Below are positions 1 to 7,127 of a stretch of 51,702 nucleotides of DNA, piece after piece. The stretch is from Oscillatoriales cyanobacterium (GTDB taxonomy: Bacteria; Cyanobacteriota; Cyanobacteriia; CACIAM-69d). The position numbers were made by a program, and so were the translations under genes. The stretch's first letter is position 1. Every line of letters begins with the position of its first letter. Where the stretch lies: the NCBI GenBank assembly GCA_004292515.1, contig RDXB01000044.1:1-51702 (forward strand), read 5' to 3'. Below the pieces are notes generated by a model. That model was not told where the DNA came from, did no database searches, and saw nothing but the letters and a program-made list of their open reading frames with translations.

Positions 1-246
1 CAACACACCCGGCCGCTGCGGTTTGTCGCTCGATCGCCACACCAAATCCGCAAAACCCGTGTGGCCGCTGGCACTGCCCTTGGCCACCCGTGTTTCAAAC
101 ACCGCCCCCGCCGCGATCGCATCCGCATAACCAAAGGCCGCAAAAAAGCGATTTAAAAACGTCTGGGCCTCGCCTTTCTCATCACCTTTAAAAACGCTGG
201 CTGCTTCCGAAAAGGCCAACAACGGAGCCGGATCAATCAAACTCAT
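1..246 (-). CDS. MmeI-like DNA methyltransferase/restriction enzyme, N-terminal part (cut by window edge)
   Basis: The first 82 codons are visible and the rest lies beyond the left edge. The start MSLIDPAPLL leads into FFAAFGYADA and then GHTGFADLVW. The same order appears at the N-terminus of the large R-M protein at 8951-11857 (FFQAFGYAG, then GQTGYADLYW). In that protein the segment belongs to the D...E-x-K nuclease domain of type IIG/IIL enzymes, which join cleavage and adenine methylation in one chain. The part shown ends just before the expected E-x-K residues, so the catalytic site cannot be confirmed. A small ORF lies 83 bp upstream on the same strand, so the two are probably co-transcribed from the promoter region shared with the divergent HTH pair. 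The family call rests on similarity to the second copy in this window; whether the gene is intact is unknown. Confidence 0.7.
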   Translation of the reverse strand, partial: MSLIDPAPLLAFSEAASVFKGDEKGEAQTFLNRFFAAFGYADAIAAGAVFETRVAKGSASGHTGFADLVWRSSDKPQRPGVL

Positions 247-329
247 GGCGCAGGAGATTGGGAAACCAAGGGGCGATCGAACTGCTCTCTATTGTCTGGC
301 CAAATGATCCGACTTGGCAGCCGGGCCAG

Positions 330-599
330 TCACCCCAGCACCACCCACCACCGCATCAGACTCATCACCTCCCCCGGATTTTGGGTTGGCTGCATCGGCG
401 ACCACTCGTACAACTCTGCAAACCCGCGCAAATACAACACCCGGATCGTGTTTTCCACCGCACGCGGCGACCCGATCGCCATCCGCTTCACCACCTCGCG
501 CCCATCGGCCGGCACTGGCATAGGCTCCCGATGCGATCGCCCCTCAGTGCCAGAATCCGGGGCGATCGGCGTTTCCACAAAATCAGTCATGGTCGTCAT
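330..599 (-). CDS. Small conserved cyanobacterial hypothetical protein
   Basis: This is an 89-residue protein with no enzyme motif that I recognise. The C-terminal half contains RVLYLRGFAELYEWSPMQPT followed by QNPGEVMSLM. I remember closely similar short proteins annotated as hypothetical in many cyanobacteria, but no function is known to me. Two ATG codons lie six bases apart. I chose the downstream one because an AGGAG Shine-Dalgarno sequence sits eight bases before it; the upstream ATG would leave only two. There is no signal peptide or membrane segment. It lies directly upstream of the partial MmeI-like gene on the same strand and divergent from the HTH pair. The half-site TAGCCATTT overlaps its start codon, so it may be regulated together with the HTH genes. 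Confidence 0.55.
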   Translation of the reverse strand: MTTMTDFVETPIAPDSGTEGRSHREPMPVPADGREVVKRMAIGSPRAVENTIRVLYLRGFAELYEWSPMQPTQNPGEVMSLMRWWVVLG

Positions 600-616
600 A
601 GCCATTTCTCCTGAAA

Positions 617-646
617 TTGACTACTTTCTTGTAGCCACTTCAGAAT
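617..646 (+). promoter_or_regulatory. Candidate promoter of the HTH pair
   Basis: TTGACT (617-622) resembles a -35 box. CAGAAT (641-646) is a four-of-six match to a -10 box after an 18-bp spacer. Transcription would begin near 653, before the first HTH gene. A CTAC-N6-GTAG dyad lies between the two boxes, where a bound repressor would exclude RNA polymerase. This is inferred from sequence only. Confidence 0.4.
621..634. promoter_or_regulatory. Candidate operator dyad 1 (CTAC-N6-GTAG)
   Basis: CTAC and GTAG are separated by six bases, exactly as in the longer dyad 47 bp downstream (centre to centre). The right arm continues as GTAGCCACTT, one mismatch from GTAGCCATTT of dyad 2. It sits between the putative -35 and -10 boxes. 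Confidence 0.45.
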
Positions 647-660
647 AACGCAAGATCAAG

Positions 661-688
661 TAAATGGCTACGAATGAGTAGCCATTTA
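661..688. promoter_or_regulatory. Perfect 11-bp inverted repeat, candidate operator dyad 2
   Basis: TAAATGGCTAC and GTAGCCATTTA are perfect complements around a six-base spacer, GAATGA. The dyad lies in the divergent spacer, just downstream of the proposed start point and 32 bp before the first HTH gene. A symmetric site of this size suits a dimeric HTH protein. It could also fold as an RNA hairpin, but it lacks a T-run. Confidence 0.55.
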
Positions 689-720
689 CCCCTAATCCTC
701 TCTCTGACAGCATTGGGGGC

Positions 721-951
721 ATGGGACGCGCCGGACAAGCACTGAAAGAGGTTCTCGCAGCCCACCACATCAGCCAAAATCGTTTGGCCGTTGAGATGGG
801 ATTGCGGCGATCGGTTACTTACCGTTGGGTTCACGAGCTGAGTGATCCAACGGGTGAAACGATCGTGGATATTGTCGAAGCCTTGGCGAAACTGAACCCC
901 GCCGCCGCTCGCGACTTCGTGCAACGCTACCTAGGCGAGTTGATTGACTAG
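721..951 (+). CDS. Small HTH (XRE-like) DNA-binding protein, copy 1
   Basis: This 76-residue protein is almost entirely one helix-turn-helix domain. It begins GRAGQALKEVL, and the turn region ISQNRLAVEMG is followed by TYRWVHE, the expected recognition helix. The C-terminus ends in AARDFVQRYLGEL. About 48 of 76 residues are identical to the next gene, so the two arose by tandem duplication. Its size is close to that of the controller (C) proteins of restriction-modification systems. It is transcribed away from the partial R-M gene, and two dyads of equal geometry lie in between. Autoregulation and control of the R-M gene are therefore reasonable inferences, not demonstrated. Homologous small HTH proteins also occur away from R-M genes in cyanobacteria, as far as I recall. 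Confidence 0.8.
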   Translation: MGRAGQALKEVLAAHHISQNRLAVEMGLRRSVTYRWVHELSDPTGETIVDIVEALAKLNPAAARDFVQRYLGELID

Positions 952-971
952 CCCTCCACGCGATCGCCTCT

Positions 972-1202
972 ATGGGACGAGCAGGCACAGCACTCAAGCG
1001 CACATTGGAACAGCACGGCATCAGCCAAGGACGGCTGGCCGCTGCATTGCAAATTGGTTCGTCCAATGTCTATCGCTGGTGCAATGAAGTCCGCGATCCC
1101 AATGGCGAAACGATCGTGGAAATCGTTGAAGCTTTAAAGAAATTGCAGCCAGAAGCGGCCCGAGACTTTGTGCAATGCTACCTAGGCGAGCTGGTCGAAT
1201 AA
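972..1202 (+). CDS. Small HTH (XRE-like) DNA-binding protein, copy 2
   Basis: This tandem paralogue starts 20 bp after copy 1 and has the same length of 76 residues. The frame GRAGTALKRTL, ISQGRLAAALQ, VYRWCNEVRDP and AARDFVQCYLGEL matches copy 1 block by block. Most differences fall between residues 20 and 40, around the HTH turn and recognition helix, so the two may bind different half-sites. There is no good Shine-Dalgarno sequence before the ATG, which suggests translation coupled to copy 1. No other domain is present. Confidence 0.8.
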   Translation: MGRAGTALKRTLEQHGISQGRLAAALQIGSSNVYRWCNEVRDPNGETIVEIVEALKKLQPEAARDFVQCYLGELVE

Positions 1203-1230
1203 TTCGAGGCGGTTGGATTGAACGCTACTC

Positions 1231-1358
1231 AGAGGATGTCTGACAAGACTGATACTCTGTATGCCCCATTGATCGACGGAAACAAGGGGCTTAAGCCCCT
1301 TGCTGCCACGACTATTGGTGCTTAGTTCGGGCCGAAAGATACTGTTCAGACATCCTCT
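1231..1358. mobile_element. MITE-like element, family A, 128 bp
   Basis: AGAGGATGTCTGA at the left and TCAGACATCCTCT at the right form a perfect 13-bp terminal inverted repeat. The core is the palindrome CAAGGGGCTTAAGCCCCTTG (1283-1302). The interior matches, in opposite orientation, the element at 4986-5169. It has no coding capacity, and no clear target-site duplication was found. It fills most of the spacer between the HTH pair and the glycosyltransferase and could terminate both convergent transcripts. Confidence 0.7.
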
Positions 1359-1391
1359 TCGCCCAGCGCGATCGATGTTCCGTCAATTAAC

Positions 1392-2402
1392 CTACGCAAA
1401 CAGGCGCTTCACCTTGCGGCGCAACCATTGCCACAGGGTCGGCGCTGGATTGAGCGATCGCGGGCGGCCCGTCAGCGATGGTCGTTGGTGGGAACAGTGC
1501 AAGTAGCGGTAGTGCAAAAACGTGTCGCGATAGGGAATATCCAGGTTTTCGCCCCCACAGAGCCGATCGAACAGAGCCGACGACAACCCGATGTAGTGCA
1601 AATAGATTAAGGGGCGATCGCGATCGAACACTTGCCCCGATCGCTCCACAAAGTGCGGCGATGTGACACTGTTGCCCGTCACCTGCTCTTTGGGCCAGCT
1701 CAGGGCTAGATTGGTGATCCGCAGGTTCGATCGCATCACCATGTAATTCAGCAGGGATTGGTCAGGGGCGCTGGGATAGAGCAAACCCGCCTCGCCCGAT
1801 CGCAACTGCGCCAACAGTTCCGCCAACCGCGCCTCGGGAAACAGCCCCCGCCGCCCGCCATACATCCCCGAACAGAAGATTTCTTGGGCCACACGATCGG
1901 CCCCAAAGACCTGGGCCAGCTCCGGCGCATCGACCGTGTAAATATGGGTGGGATCTTTGTGCTGAAAGTCATAGACCACCCAATCGGCCGTATCCAGCGC
2001 CGCAAACAGGGGAGCCAAGGGCTGCAACACCAACGTATCGGCATCGAGATAAATGAAGCGATCGAACGGCCCATCCAGGGACACAAACCGGCGGTGGGTT
2101 CCCATCCGGTGATGTTGCCCCGGTGCGAGCTTCAGCCGTTCTCGATAGTTGGGGGTGTTGTCCCAAACCGTGGCGGCAAAGCGATCCCAATGGGCGATCG
2201 AGTCGGGGTCGTCCCAAAGTTGCACATGGGGGCGATCGGCAATGGTAGCCCGCAGGCGATCGAGCCGATCATCGTAGGGACAAATGATCACCGGGTAAGG
2301 ACTGCCATCAGCCCGCCGACCAGCATTGGCCTCGATGCTGTTGAGCAGCGCCAACACTTGCTCCAACACCACATCGTTGGCCAAGGTGTAGAGACCATCC
2401 AT
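1392..2402 (-). CDS. Glycosyltransferase-like protein with DxD motif
   Basis: This is a 336-residue soluble protein. It opens with MDGLYTLANDVVLEQVLALL, continues with VIICPYDDRLDRL and contains FDRFIYLDADTLVLQPL near residue 120. The D-A-D is the expected metal- and nucleotide-sugar-binding DxD of GT-A fold transferases such as GT8. A basic C-terminus (LWQWLRRKVKRLFA) could associate with membrane. The frame extends ten codons further upstream, but I chose the inner ATG because GGGGAG lies eight bases before it. The donor and acceptor are unknown. Related cyanobacterial proteins carry only uninformative names. It stands alone, with a broken sensor kinase upstream on the same strand. Confidence 0.65.
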   Translation of the reverse strand: MDGLYTLANDVVLEQVLALLNSIEANAGRRADGSPYPVIICPYDDRLDRLRATIADRPHVQLWDDPDSIAHWDRFAATVWDNTPNYRERLKLAPGQHHRMGTHRRFVSLDGPFDRFIYLDADTLVLQPLAPLFAALDTADWVVYDFQHKDPTHIYTVDAPELAQVFGADRVAQEIFCSGMYGGRRGLFPEARLAELLAQLRSGEAGLLYPSAPDQSLLNYMVMRSNLRITNLALSWPKEQVTGNSVTSPHFVERSGQVFDRDRPLIYLHYIGLSSALFDRLCGGENLDIPYRDTFLHYRYLHCSHQRPSLTGRPRSLNPAPTLWQWLRRKVKRLFA

Positions 2403-2473
2403 CAAGAAATCTCCCCGCTTCGTACTAATCATCTTGTCTACCGGGGATGGGACAGCATATCAGTGCTGACATT

Positions 2474-3556
2474 TCAGACATCTTCGGAAATGGCTGGCGG
2501 TGCTTGTATTCCCAAACCTTGACGCAGCGGAATTTTAACCGCAAAGCAAGTTTCGCGGCCAGGCTCAGAATCATAGCTGAGTTGTCCGCCATGTTTTTCA
2601 GTAATGATTTGGTAACTGATTGCTAAACCCATGCCATTACCTTTGCCAACTTTTTTGGTGGTAAAGAAAGGATCAAGGATGTGATCTTTAACCGCTGGCG
2701 AAATTCCAACTCCATTATCAACAATTGAAATTTGAATCCAGTGCGTATCAATTTTGGCGATCGCAATTCTAATTTGATACGGCTCCACTGATTCACTTGG
2801 ATTAATCGTATCAAGGCTGCTTTCATAATTACTGTTGTCATTCTTTTCATCTAATGCATCGATCGCATTGACCAAAAGATTCATAAAAACCTGATTCAGC
2901 AGCCCTGCATAGCACTCCACCAAACCCACATCCTCATAGGCTTTAATGACCTGAATTTCAGATCGATTCGGATTAGCCTTCAGACGATGGTCTAAAATCA
3001 AAAGGGTGCTTTCAATCCCTTCTGTTAAATCAACCAGCTTGAGTTCAGACTCATCCAGCCGAGAAAATGTTCGCAGCGACAGGACAATTTCGCGAATGCG
3101 ATCGGCTCCAATCTTCATCGATACCAGCACCTTGGGCAAATCATTCTGAATAAAGTCCAATTCAATGTCTTCGGCGGCGGCCTGAATCTCGGGACTTGGT
3201 TGGGGGTAGATCGCTTGGTAAAGATCAATGAACGCTAACAAATCCCGAGTATAGTCTTGGACGTATTGTAGATTCCCGTAGATAAATGCAACGGGATTAT
3301 TGATTTCATGGGCAATACCTGCCACGAGTTGACCCAGGCTAGACATTTTTTCACTTTGGAGCATCTGAACCTGGGTTTGTTTTAGCTCTCTGAGGGTTGT
3401 TTGGAGTTCTAAGGTGCGAGCATCAACTCGCTGTTCCAGTTCTTCATTGACTTTTTCTAGAGTCATAAAAGATTCGCGCAGTTGTTGGGCCATGTGATTA
3501 AATGATGATGCGAGGACGGCAATTTCTTGAATTCTAGAATCTTTAATATTAGTCAA
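2474..3556 (-). CDS. Sensor histidine kinase, C-terminal half (separated by frameshift)
   Basis: This reading frame holds the last part of a HAMP domain (RIQEIAVLASSFNHMAQQL), a coiled coil, a HisKA domain with the phospho-acceptor histidine in GIAHEINNPVAF, and a HATPase domain. The ATPase domain shows the N box (MNLLVNAIDAL), the G1 box (VDNGVGI) and FFTTKKVGKGNGMGLAIS. The first possible start is a TTG without a convincing ribosome site, and the frame is open for some codons further upstream. The missing sensor half is the next reading frame upstream on the same strand. Together they make one typical membrane sensor kinase of about 800 residues, so this is most likely the 3' part of a frameshifted gene. 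If it is translated alone, the kinase would be soluble and unregulated. Confidence 0.7.
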   Translation of the reverse strand: MTNIKDSRIQEIAVLASSFNHMAQQLRESFMTLEKVNEELEQRVDARTLELQTTLRELKQTQVQMLQSEKMSSLGQLVAGIAHEINNPVAFIYGNLQYVQDYTRDLLAFIDLYQAIYPQPSPEIQAAAEDIELDFIQNDLPKVLVSMKIGADRIREIVLSLRTFSRLDESELKLVDLTEGIESTLLILDHRLKANPNRSEIQVIKAYEDVGLVECYAGLLNQVFMNLLVNAIDALDEKNDNSNYESSLDTINPSESVEPYQIRIAIAKIDTHWIQISIVDNGVGISPAVKDHILDPFFTTKKVGKGNGMGLAISYQIITEKHGGQLSYDSEPGRETCFAVKIPLRQGLGIQAPPAISEDV

Positions 3557-3593
3557 ATCAACAATCGAATCAATAGGACGGTCAGTGATTGGG

Positions 3594-4907
3594 TCAGTGA
3601 TGAGATATTAGCGGCTGTTCCGAAGGGGATTTATTTTGAATATTGGTTTCAATCGTGGTTTTAATCGTGGTTTCAGGATGATACTCAAGATAGTTAATCG
3701 CCGTCATGGCTTGACTCGCAATGGTCAAAGCCTTGAGCGGTTTGTTAATCCAGCGAGTGGTGAAAATGCCAATCGCAATGGCTCCCCCTAAAGCCACAAA
3801 ACAGAGCAAGATGGTCACTCGTGTGTTGGTGTGAATTTGGGCCATGAACTGTCTCTCGGGGATGCTCAGGATCACAAGCCAACTCAAGCCATGGCGATCG
3901 CGCCAGGGTGTGACATAGGTATAGTAAGTATGATCTGAGAGTTGAATATTCAATTTTTGGGGGGCATGAATTCCTTGAAATTCGTGAAAGCGATCGGCTA
4001 GTTCTAGGGCAATTCCTCTGATGATTGGATTGGTGCTATGGGTTGCTTTTAAACGATTAATGGTTTGATTTTCCACAACAAAAGGCTGATCAATTGCTGA
4101 ATTAGCAATCAATGAGCCATCACGTTCAATAATAAAAATGCTGCCGCCTTCACCAATATCAATATTGCGTAAATAGTCACTGAGCTTAGAGAGATGGATC
4201 TCAGCGCCAATTGTGCCGATCATCTTTTGCTTGGCATCATAAACGGGTTGACCGGCTGAGGCTGCAATATAGGGTGGATATTCGGGGGCGTAGTAGGGGC
4301 TAATGGGAATCCAAATCGGTTTTCCTGCTTTGATGGGAGCCGTATAGTTTGGCTGGCTAAAGGTATCCCAGGGGCCAGTGGCAATCACCTTGGTTCGGTT
4401 GCCTTGTGCATCTGTTGAGTAGGTGGTTGTGTTGTTGGGGCGATCGGGACTTGGGGGAACCACATCATCAATCACAACGGTTTTGCCATCGTAGCGACCT
4501 GCCCCCACTTGCTCGCCAGTGCTGAGATTTAAGCTGATGTAGCTGAGGTCATAGGTCTGCATTTGATGCCAAAAATATTTGGCGATCGTGTAACGGTCTT
4601 TTGTGTTCAGTAGACCTAATCGAATTGCGTCGGCATTAATTTGGCTGATTCTATGCGGAATGGAAAGATAAGCATCAAGATAACGACTCACTTCGGCATT
4701 GGTACGCACAATGACGCGATCGGCGAGGACTCCAACGACTTTCTCGCCATTTTTGAAGGATAAATAGCCAACCAGTCCGACGGCGGCAAAGAGTTGAATA
4801 ACGAACGGAATAATCAAAAATGACTGTAGTGGTAGCCTCGGGAAATAGACTGATTTGAATAATCTGGGGGGTGATTGAAGCTTGAGTTTTGGTTTATAAT
4901 TAGGCAT
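3594..4907 (-). CDS. Sensor histidine kinase, N-terminal sensor half (separated by frameshift)
   Basis: The protein has 437 residues. A membrane segment near residues 28-50 (SFLIIPFVIQLFAAVGLVGY) is followed by a large extracytoplasmic region of dCache type, with TIGAEIHLSKLSDYL and GGSIFIIERDGSLIANS. A second membrane segment (VTILLCFVALGGAIAIGIF) and the start of a HAMP domain (WINKPLKALTIASQAM) come next. The frame then stops at SEQPLISHH, in the middle of the HAMP domain. The adjacent +1 frame is open across the stop and continues the HAMP domain into the kinase at 2474-3556. ATCACTGACCCA is imperfectly duplicated at the break. A family-A MITE lies just upstream. Ligand and partner regulator are unknown. 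Confidence 0.7.
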   Translation of the reverse strand: MPNYKPKLKLQSPPRLFKSVYFPRLPLQSFLIIPFVIQLFAAVGLVGYLSFKNGEKVVGVLADRVIVRTNAEVSRYLDAYLSIPHRISQINADAIRLGLLNTKDRYTIAKYFWHQMQTYDLSYISLNLSTGEQVGAGRYDGKTVVIDDVVPPSPDRPNNTTTYSTDAQGNRTKVIATGPWDTFSQPNYTAPIKAGKPIWIPISPYYAPEYPPYIAASAGQPVYDAKQKMIGTIGAEIHLSKLSDYLRNIDIGEGGSIFIIERDGSLIANSAIDQPFVVENQTINRLKATHSTNPIIRGIALELADRFHEFQGIHAPQKLNIQLSDHTYYTYVTPWRDRHGLSWLVILSIPERQFMAQIHTNTRVTILLCFVALGGAIAIGIFTTRWINKPLKALTIASQAMTAINYLEYHPETTIKTTIETNIQNKSPSEQPLISHH

Positions 4908-4985
4908 TGTGATAAGAGCTTAATTATTAGTGAATGCTAGGGTCTATCACCGATTAGCCTGCAACCCTAATTAGTCTGAAATCCC

Positions 4986-5169
4986 AAGAGGCTGTCTGAA
5001 AAGTATCTTTCGGCATCAACCAAGTACCAATAGTCACAAACCAAGCACCAATAGTCGCAGCAGCAAGGGGCTTAAGCCCCTTGTTTTGGTCGATCGATGG
5101 GGCATCCAAAGTATTAACTTTGGCTTTTCAGCTTTGGCTTTTCAGTTTTGGCTTTTCAGACAGCCTCTT
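4986..5169. mobile_element. MITE-like element, family A, 184 bp
   Basis: AAGAGGCTGTCTGAAAAG and CTTTTCAGACAGCCTCTT form a perfect 18-bp terminal inverted repeat. The palindrome CAAGGGGCTTAAGCCCCTTG is at 5064-5083. The interior is the reverse complement of the 1231-1358 element but longer, with a duplicated CCAATAGTC segment and three TTTGGCTTTTCAG-like repeats near the right end. No ORF is present. It fills the spacer between the sensor half-gene and the lipoate-ligase fusion. Confidence 0.75.
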
Positions 5170-5187
5170 AGGAAATGCCAATACTCC

Positions 5188-6666
5188 TTACTCCGGTAAG
5201 TCGATCGCCCCGATCGCTTCTAGGGTTTTCCAGACCATGGCCACGCCCACCTGTTCTGACAGGGCCTTGGGGTCAAACTTGCCATCGGCGGTGTATTTGC
5301 CCGATCGATGGTGATTGCTGCCACTCCAGAGGTAGGGCGTGAGCACTGTGGGATGGTAGAGCCGGTAGCCAAAGCCGTTGAACCGTTCCGCTCGCCATAG
5401 CCAAGCGGCCAGCGATCGATCCTTGACCCGGGGTGCGTCAAATTCCTTGAGGGTGAGGGCATCGATCGCGCTCTCTTCCCAGGTTTTGAAGGGGCCGCGA
5501 TTTTTCGGTTCGATCGTGGTGCGTTGGCTGAGGGGCTGGCCGTTGTGTAGGTTGCAAGTGAAATCGCTGCTGGCTTCCAAGTTATGCAGGGCGGCCACAA
5601 ACCACCAGGGTACGCCGATCGCTTTTTGAATCACTTCATAGCGCGATCGCTGCTTCACTAGTCGATCGGTCGTTTGTTTGACCCGCGCTTGCCAGTCCGG
5701 CCGAATCACGCAGGTTTTCCAGAGGCGATCGTAGTCGGGTTTCAGGTCGGGCAGGCGGGTGGAAGGCGGTGAAGTGGTCATCGCAGGATCAACCCCTAAT
5801 GGTTGTGGTGCAAATGGTGATGGCGCAGATGGTGATGGCGCAGATGGTGATGGCGCAAACTTGATTCCACCATAGCCTAGGGATAATCGGCAGATTGACG
5901 ACGAATTGACGATGAAGTGACGACAAATTGATGACGAACTGACGGCGAATTGACGGCGAATTGACGGCGCGGCCCACTCCCGATCGCTGAGGGGTTCCAC
6001 CTGCCAGTCTGCCCCCAACTGGGCCGATGCGGCGGCAGTCAGGGCAGTGATAATTTCGGCTTGGGTCACGGGCGGCAGGGCGATCGCCGGGGGCGCTGTG
6101 CCAAAAACTGTTTGATGGAGGGATCGATCGGGATTCAAGACGATCGACCCATGTTGCAACACTGTTTGTTGTTGCCAAACCTGGGCGCTACCAATCAGCT
6201 TTTCGCCCGTGGCTGCCAACACCAAATCCGCATCGGTGGCCAAAGCAAAGCAATTAGCCTGGTCATGGATGCCGCGCGATCGCCCCTGACCAAACCGCAG
6301 ATCCAATCCCAAAGATCGCCAACCCGCGATCAGAAATTGGCAAATGTGGCAGTAGGTTCCTCGGCGATCGCCCCTGTGATCCATCACCACGGCATAGCTG
6401 AGGTCGCCCCCATGCAGCACCGCCCGGCCACCCGTGGGCCGTCGCACCAAGGGCACTGGGCGATCGCCCCATTGCAACTGATCCCAGGCGGCCGGGTAGC
6501 GGCGCTGGTGAAACCCCAGGGACAGGGTCGGTTCTGCCCAGGTATAAAACCGCAACACCGGCCGCGATTGGCCTTGGGCCTGTTGGGTCAGCAGCCAGCG
6601 ATCGATCGCCATTTGCACCCGGCCAGGCCCATCCAACACCGGGATCAATCGCCAGCGATCGCCCAT
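5188..6666 (-). CDS. Lipoate-protein ligase A-like domain fused to a lysozyme-like domain
   Basis: Residues 1 to about 238 form a BPL/LplA-type acyltransferase. They show RFYTWAEPTLSLGFHQ, RRPTGGRAVLHGGDLSYAVV (the lipoate-binding RRxxGG) and the lysine of GEKLIGSAQ. Such enzymes attach lipoate or octanoate to carrier domains. Residues 296 to the end look like a separate protein: GVPWWFVAALHNLEASSDF, NLHNGQPL and TWEESAIDALTL match a lysozyme-like family whose glutamate (in HNLE) is expected to be catalytic. The two are joined by a low-complexity linker of about 55 residues encoded by 12- and 15-bp tandem DNA repeats, including APSPS units. An ATG at 5781 could start the second domain alone. 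There is no signal peptide. It starts 11 bp after the YbjN-domain gene, so they are probably co-transcribed. Confidence 0.75.
   Translation of the reverse strand: MGDRWRLIPVLDGPGRVQMAIDRWLLTQQAQGQSRPVLRFYTWAEPTLSLGFHQRRYPAAWDQLQWGDRPVPLVRRPTGGRAVLHGGDLSYAVVMDHRGDRRGTYCHICQFLIAGWRSLGLDLRFGQGRSRGIHDQANCFALATDADLVLAATGEKLIGSAQVWQQQTVLQHGSIVLNPDRSLHQTVFGTAPPAIALPPVTQAEIITALTAAASAQLGADWQVEPLSDREWAAPSIRRQFAVSSSSICRHFIVNSSSICRLSLGYGGIKFAPSPSAPSPSAPSPFAPQPLGVDPAMTTSPPSTRLPDLKPDYDRLWKTCVIRPDWQARVKQTTDRLVKQRSRYEVIQKAIGVPWWFVAALHNLEASSDFTCNLHNGQPLSQRTTIEPKNRGPFKTWEESAIDALTLKEFDAPRVKDRSLAAWLWRAERFNGFGYRLYHPTVLTPYLWSGSNHHRSGKYTADGKFDPKALSEQVGVAMVWKTLEAIGAIDLPE
5813..5968. repeat. Intragenic tandem repeats encoding the domain linker
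   Basis: Three 15-bp units of GATGGTGATGGCGCA type (5813-5857) lie beside several degenerate 12-bp GACGGCGAATT-type units (about 5896-5968). Both unit lengths are multiples of three, so copy-number change keeps the frame. They encode the linker between the ligase and lysozyme-like domains. Confidence 0.7.
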
Positions 6667-6677
6667 TGCGTCACGTC

Positions 6678-7127
6678 CTAGCTAAATTCCGCTTGCAAGG
6701 CTTCATCATTGTCATCGGCGATCGAAGCCACCAGCGTAATCGCCCGCGAAATTTCCCCCGGCGACAGTTCCGCCACCGTGCGCGTGGTCGTCACCACCAC
6801 TGACTGATCCGCCAAGGCGTAGCGAGCCTCAAAGGTGCTCAACCAGTTGGCCGCCATCAGCTGTTTAAACAAACCCGCCTCATCTTTGACCGGCAAAGTC
6901 AACACCGACGACCACACCGTGAGGGTGTCTTCATCGGTTTCGCCCGTCAGTTGCACATAGACTTCCACTGAGCCGTACTGAAACCGCCACAGGGACGATC
7001 CGCCGCTGCGATTGACCATGGCGCTGTCTTCCGTCGCCAGGCTGGAAATCACCGTCTCGATCGTTTCGATCGCACTGGACGGCCCTTCCACCACATCCAA
7101 CAAAGCTTCTTCCGCCGCCGTTGTCAT
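6678..7127 (-). CDS. YbjN domain-containing protein
   Basis: This is a soluble acidic protein of 149 residues. The pattern AIETIETVISSL, WRFQYGSVEVYVQLTG, LTVWSSVLTLPV and LFKQLMAANWLSTFEARYAL is typical of the YbjN/DUF1821 fold, which resembles type III secretion chaperones and is common in cyanobacteria. The C-terminal part (VVVTTTRTVAELSPGEISRA) fits the same family. The open frame extends upstream to 7313, but that extension runs into a repeat element and is poor in family features, so I use the ATG before TTAAEEAL. The biochemical role is unknown; a protein-binding role is inferred from the fold. The lipoate-ligase fusion starts 11 bp downstream. Confidence 0.7.
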   Translation of the reverse strand: MTTAAEEALLDVVEGPSSAIETIETVISSLATEDSAMVNRSGGSSLWRFQYGSVEVYVQLTGETDEDTLTVWSSVLTLPVKDEAGLFKQLMAANWLSTFEARYALADQSVVVTTTRTVAELSPGEISRAITLVASIADDNDEALQAEFS

